Below are positions 36,020 to 36,174 of a DNA stretch of 36,174 bases, piece by piece. The translations under genes and the position numbers were made by a program. The stretch's first letter is position 1; every line of letters begins with the position of its first letter. The DNA is from an uncultured beta proteobacterium (lineage in GTDB: Bacteria > Pseudomonadota > Gammaproteobacteria > Burkholderiales > Burkholderiaceae_C): NCBI GenBank assembly GCA_903838565.1, contig CAILZB010000031.1, forward strand, positions 1-36,174, in the 5' to 3' direction. Below the pieces are notes generated by a model. The model was not told the DNA's origin. It saw only the letters and a program-made list of their open reading frames with translations, and did no database searches.

Positions 36020-36133
36020 CTATAAAGGTGCGAGTAGGAATACGAAGGGACTTCCCACTTTCTGGTAACGGCATCAAGTGCCAAGATTGGTCTTTTGGAA
36101 AGTCAATCTGCAACCTTTGAAAGGAGAAGTCCC
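36020..36133 (+). mobile_element. Left non-coding end of IS110-family element
   Basis: About 114 bp of less G+C-rich DNA leads into the transposase gene. It can form several short hairpins: GGCA-TCAAG-TGCC (36070-36082), CCAA-GA-TTGG (36081-36090), CTTT-TGG-AAAG (36092-36102) and CCTTT-G-AAAGG (36114-36124). In IS110-group elements the non-coding end upstream of the transposase encodes the bridge RNA; in IS1111-group elements it lies downstream. Which group this is cannot be told from 13 codons, so a bridge RNA here is possible but unproven. The exact left boundary is uncertain by several bases. Confidence 0.6.
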
Positions 36134-36174
36134 ATGAGCGAGATTACACGAGTTGGCGTTGATTTGGCAAAACA
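36134..36174 (+). CDS. IS110-family transposase, 5' end only
   Basis: The first 13 codons read MSEITRVGVDLAK and continue beyond the window. This start, (I/V)GVDLAK, is the hallmark N-terminus of IS110/IS1111 transposases, and its Asp is the first acidic residue of the RuvC-like DEDD catalytic set. An AAGGAG ribosome-binding site lies at 36121-36126, 7 bp before the ATG. The upstream sequence is lower in G+C than the host genes, as expected for acquired DNA. The serine-containing C-terminal domain, and whether the element is intact, cannot be seen. Confidence 0.85.
   Translation, partial: MSEITRVGVDLAK

Overview
The window is GC-rich (about two thirds G+C), densely coded chromosomal DNA. It looks like a betaproteobacterium of the order Burkholderiales, most likely Comamonadaceae. 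Supporting signs are MutL with an endonuclease motif, an orphan Bug/TctC-type binding protein, a PA2778/PA2779 pair, G+C-rich intergenic palindromes of a kind I associate with this family, and promoters with GATAAT-like -10 boxes. No rRNA, tRNA or CRISPR array was seen. The family assignment is inference from gene content, not from a marker gene.

Layout, left to right. (1) 1-3680, minus strand: a prolyl oligopeptidase cut by the window edge exactly at its predicted catalytic serine codon, a D-arginine-dehydrogenase-like flavoenzyme and an SDR oxidoreductase. (2) 3791-6752, minus: a tightly coupled MFS exporter, miaA and rluA set joined by ATGA overlaps. (3) 6806-8153, plus: a helical-repeat protein of unknown function and an exported DUF4440/SnoaL-like protein. 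(4) 8139-11419, minus: mutL, then a C39-like lipoprotein peptidase (PA2778 family) with its small membrane partner (PA2779 family). (5) 11729-13080, plus: a membrane-anchored hemerythrin and a DedA protein. (6) 13083-14983, minus: amiC and tsaE, overlapping head to head with queG (14975-16072, plus). (7) 16244-22102, plus: a complete tripartite RND efflux operon (outer-membrane factor, adaptor, pump), with a candidate operator inside its promoter and a palindromic repeat before the pump gene. (8) 22126-24015: a small coiled-coil protein and an HtrA/DegQ-type protease. (9) 24073-30264: two multidomain fusion enzymes whose genes converge 13 bp apart, an exported esterase fused to an endonuclease/exonuclease/phosphatase domain and an exported GH3-FnIII-GH5 glucanase, with an AEC transporter upstream of the latter. 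(10) 30397-35987: a Bug-type binding protein, xerD, lysS-ygjP-DUF455, and a YggT protein. (11) 35994-36174: a REP-like palindrome directly followed by the left end of an IS110-family element, whose transposase starts at 36134 and runs off the window.

Most of the window is core metabolism, RNA modification, cell-wall and repair genes. The accessory or less understood parts are the PA2778/PA2779 pair (the partner carries a Gly-Gly motif immediately before its membrane helix), the two fusion enzymes, and the IS110 element next to a palindrome. Five start codons (mutL, dedA, tsaE, queG, xerD) have a plausible -10 box only 6-7 bp upstream, which suggests leaderless or nearly leaderless transcripts.
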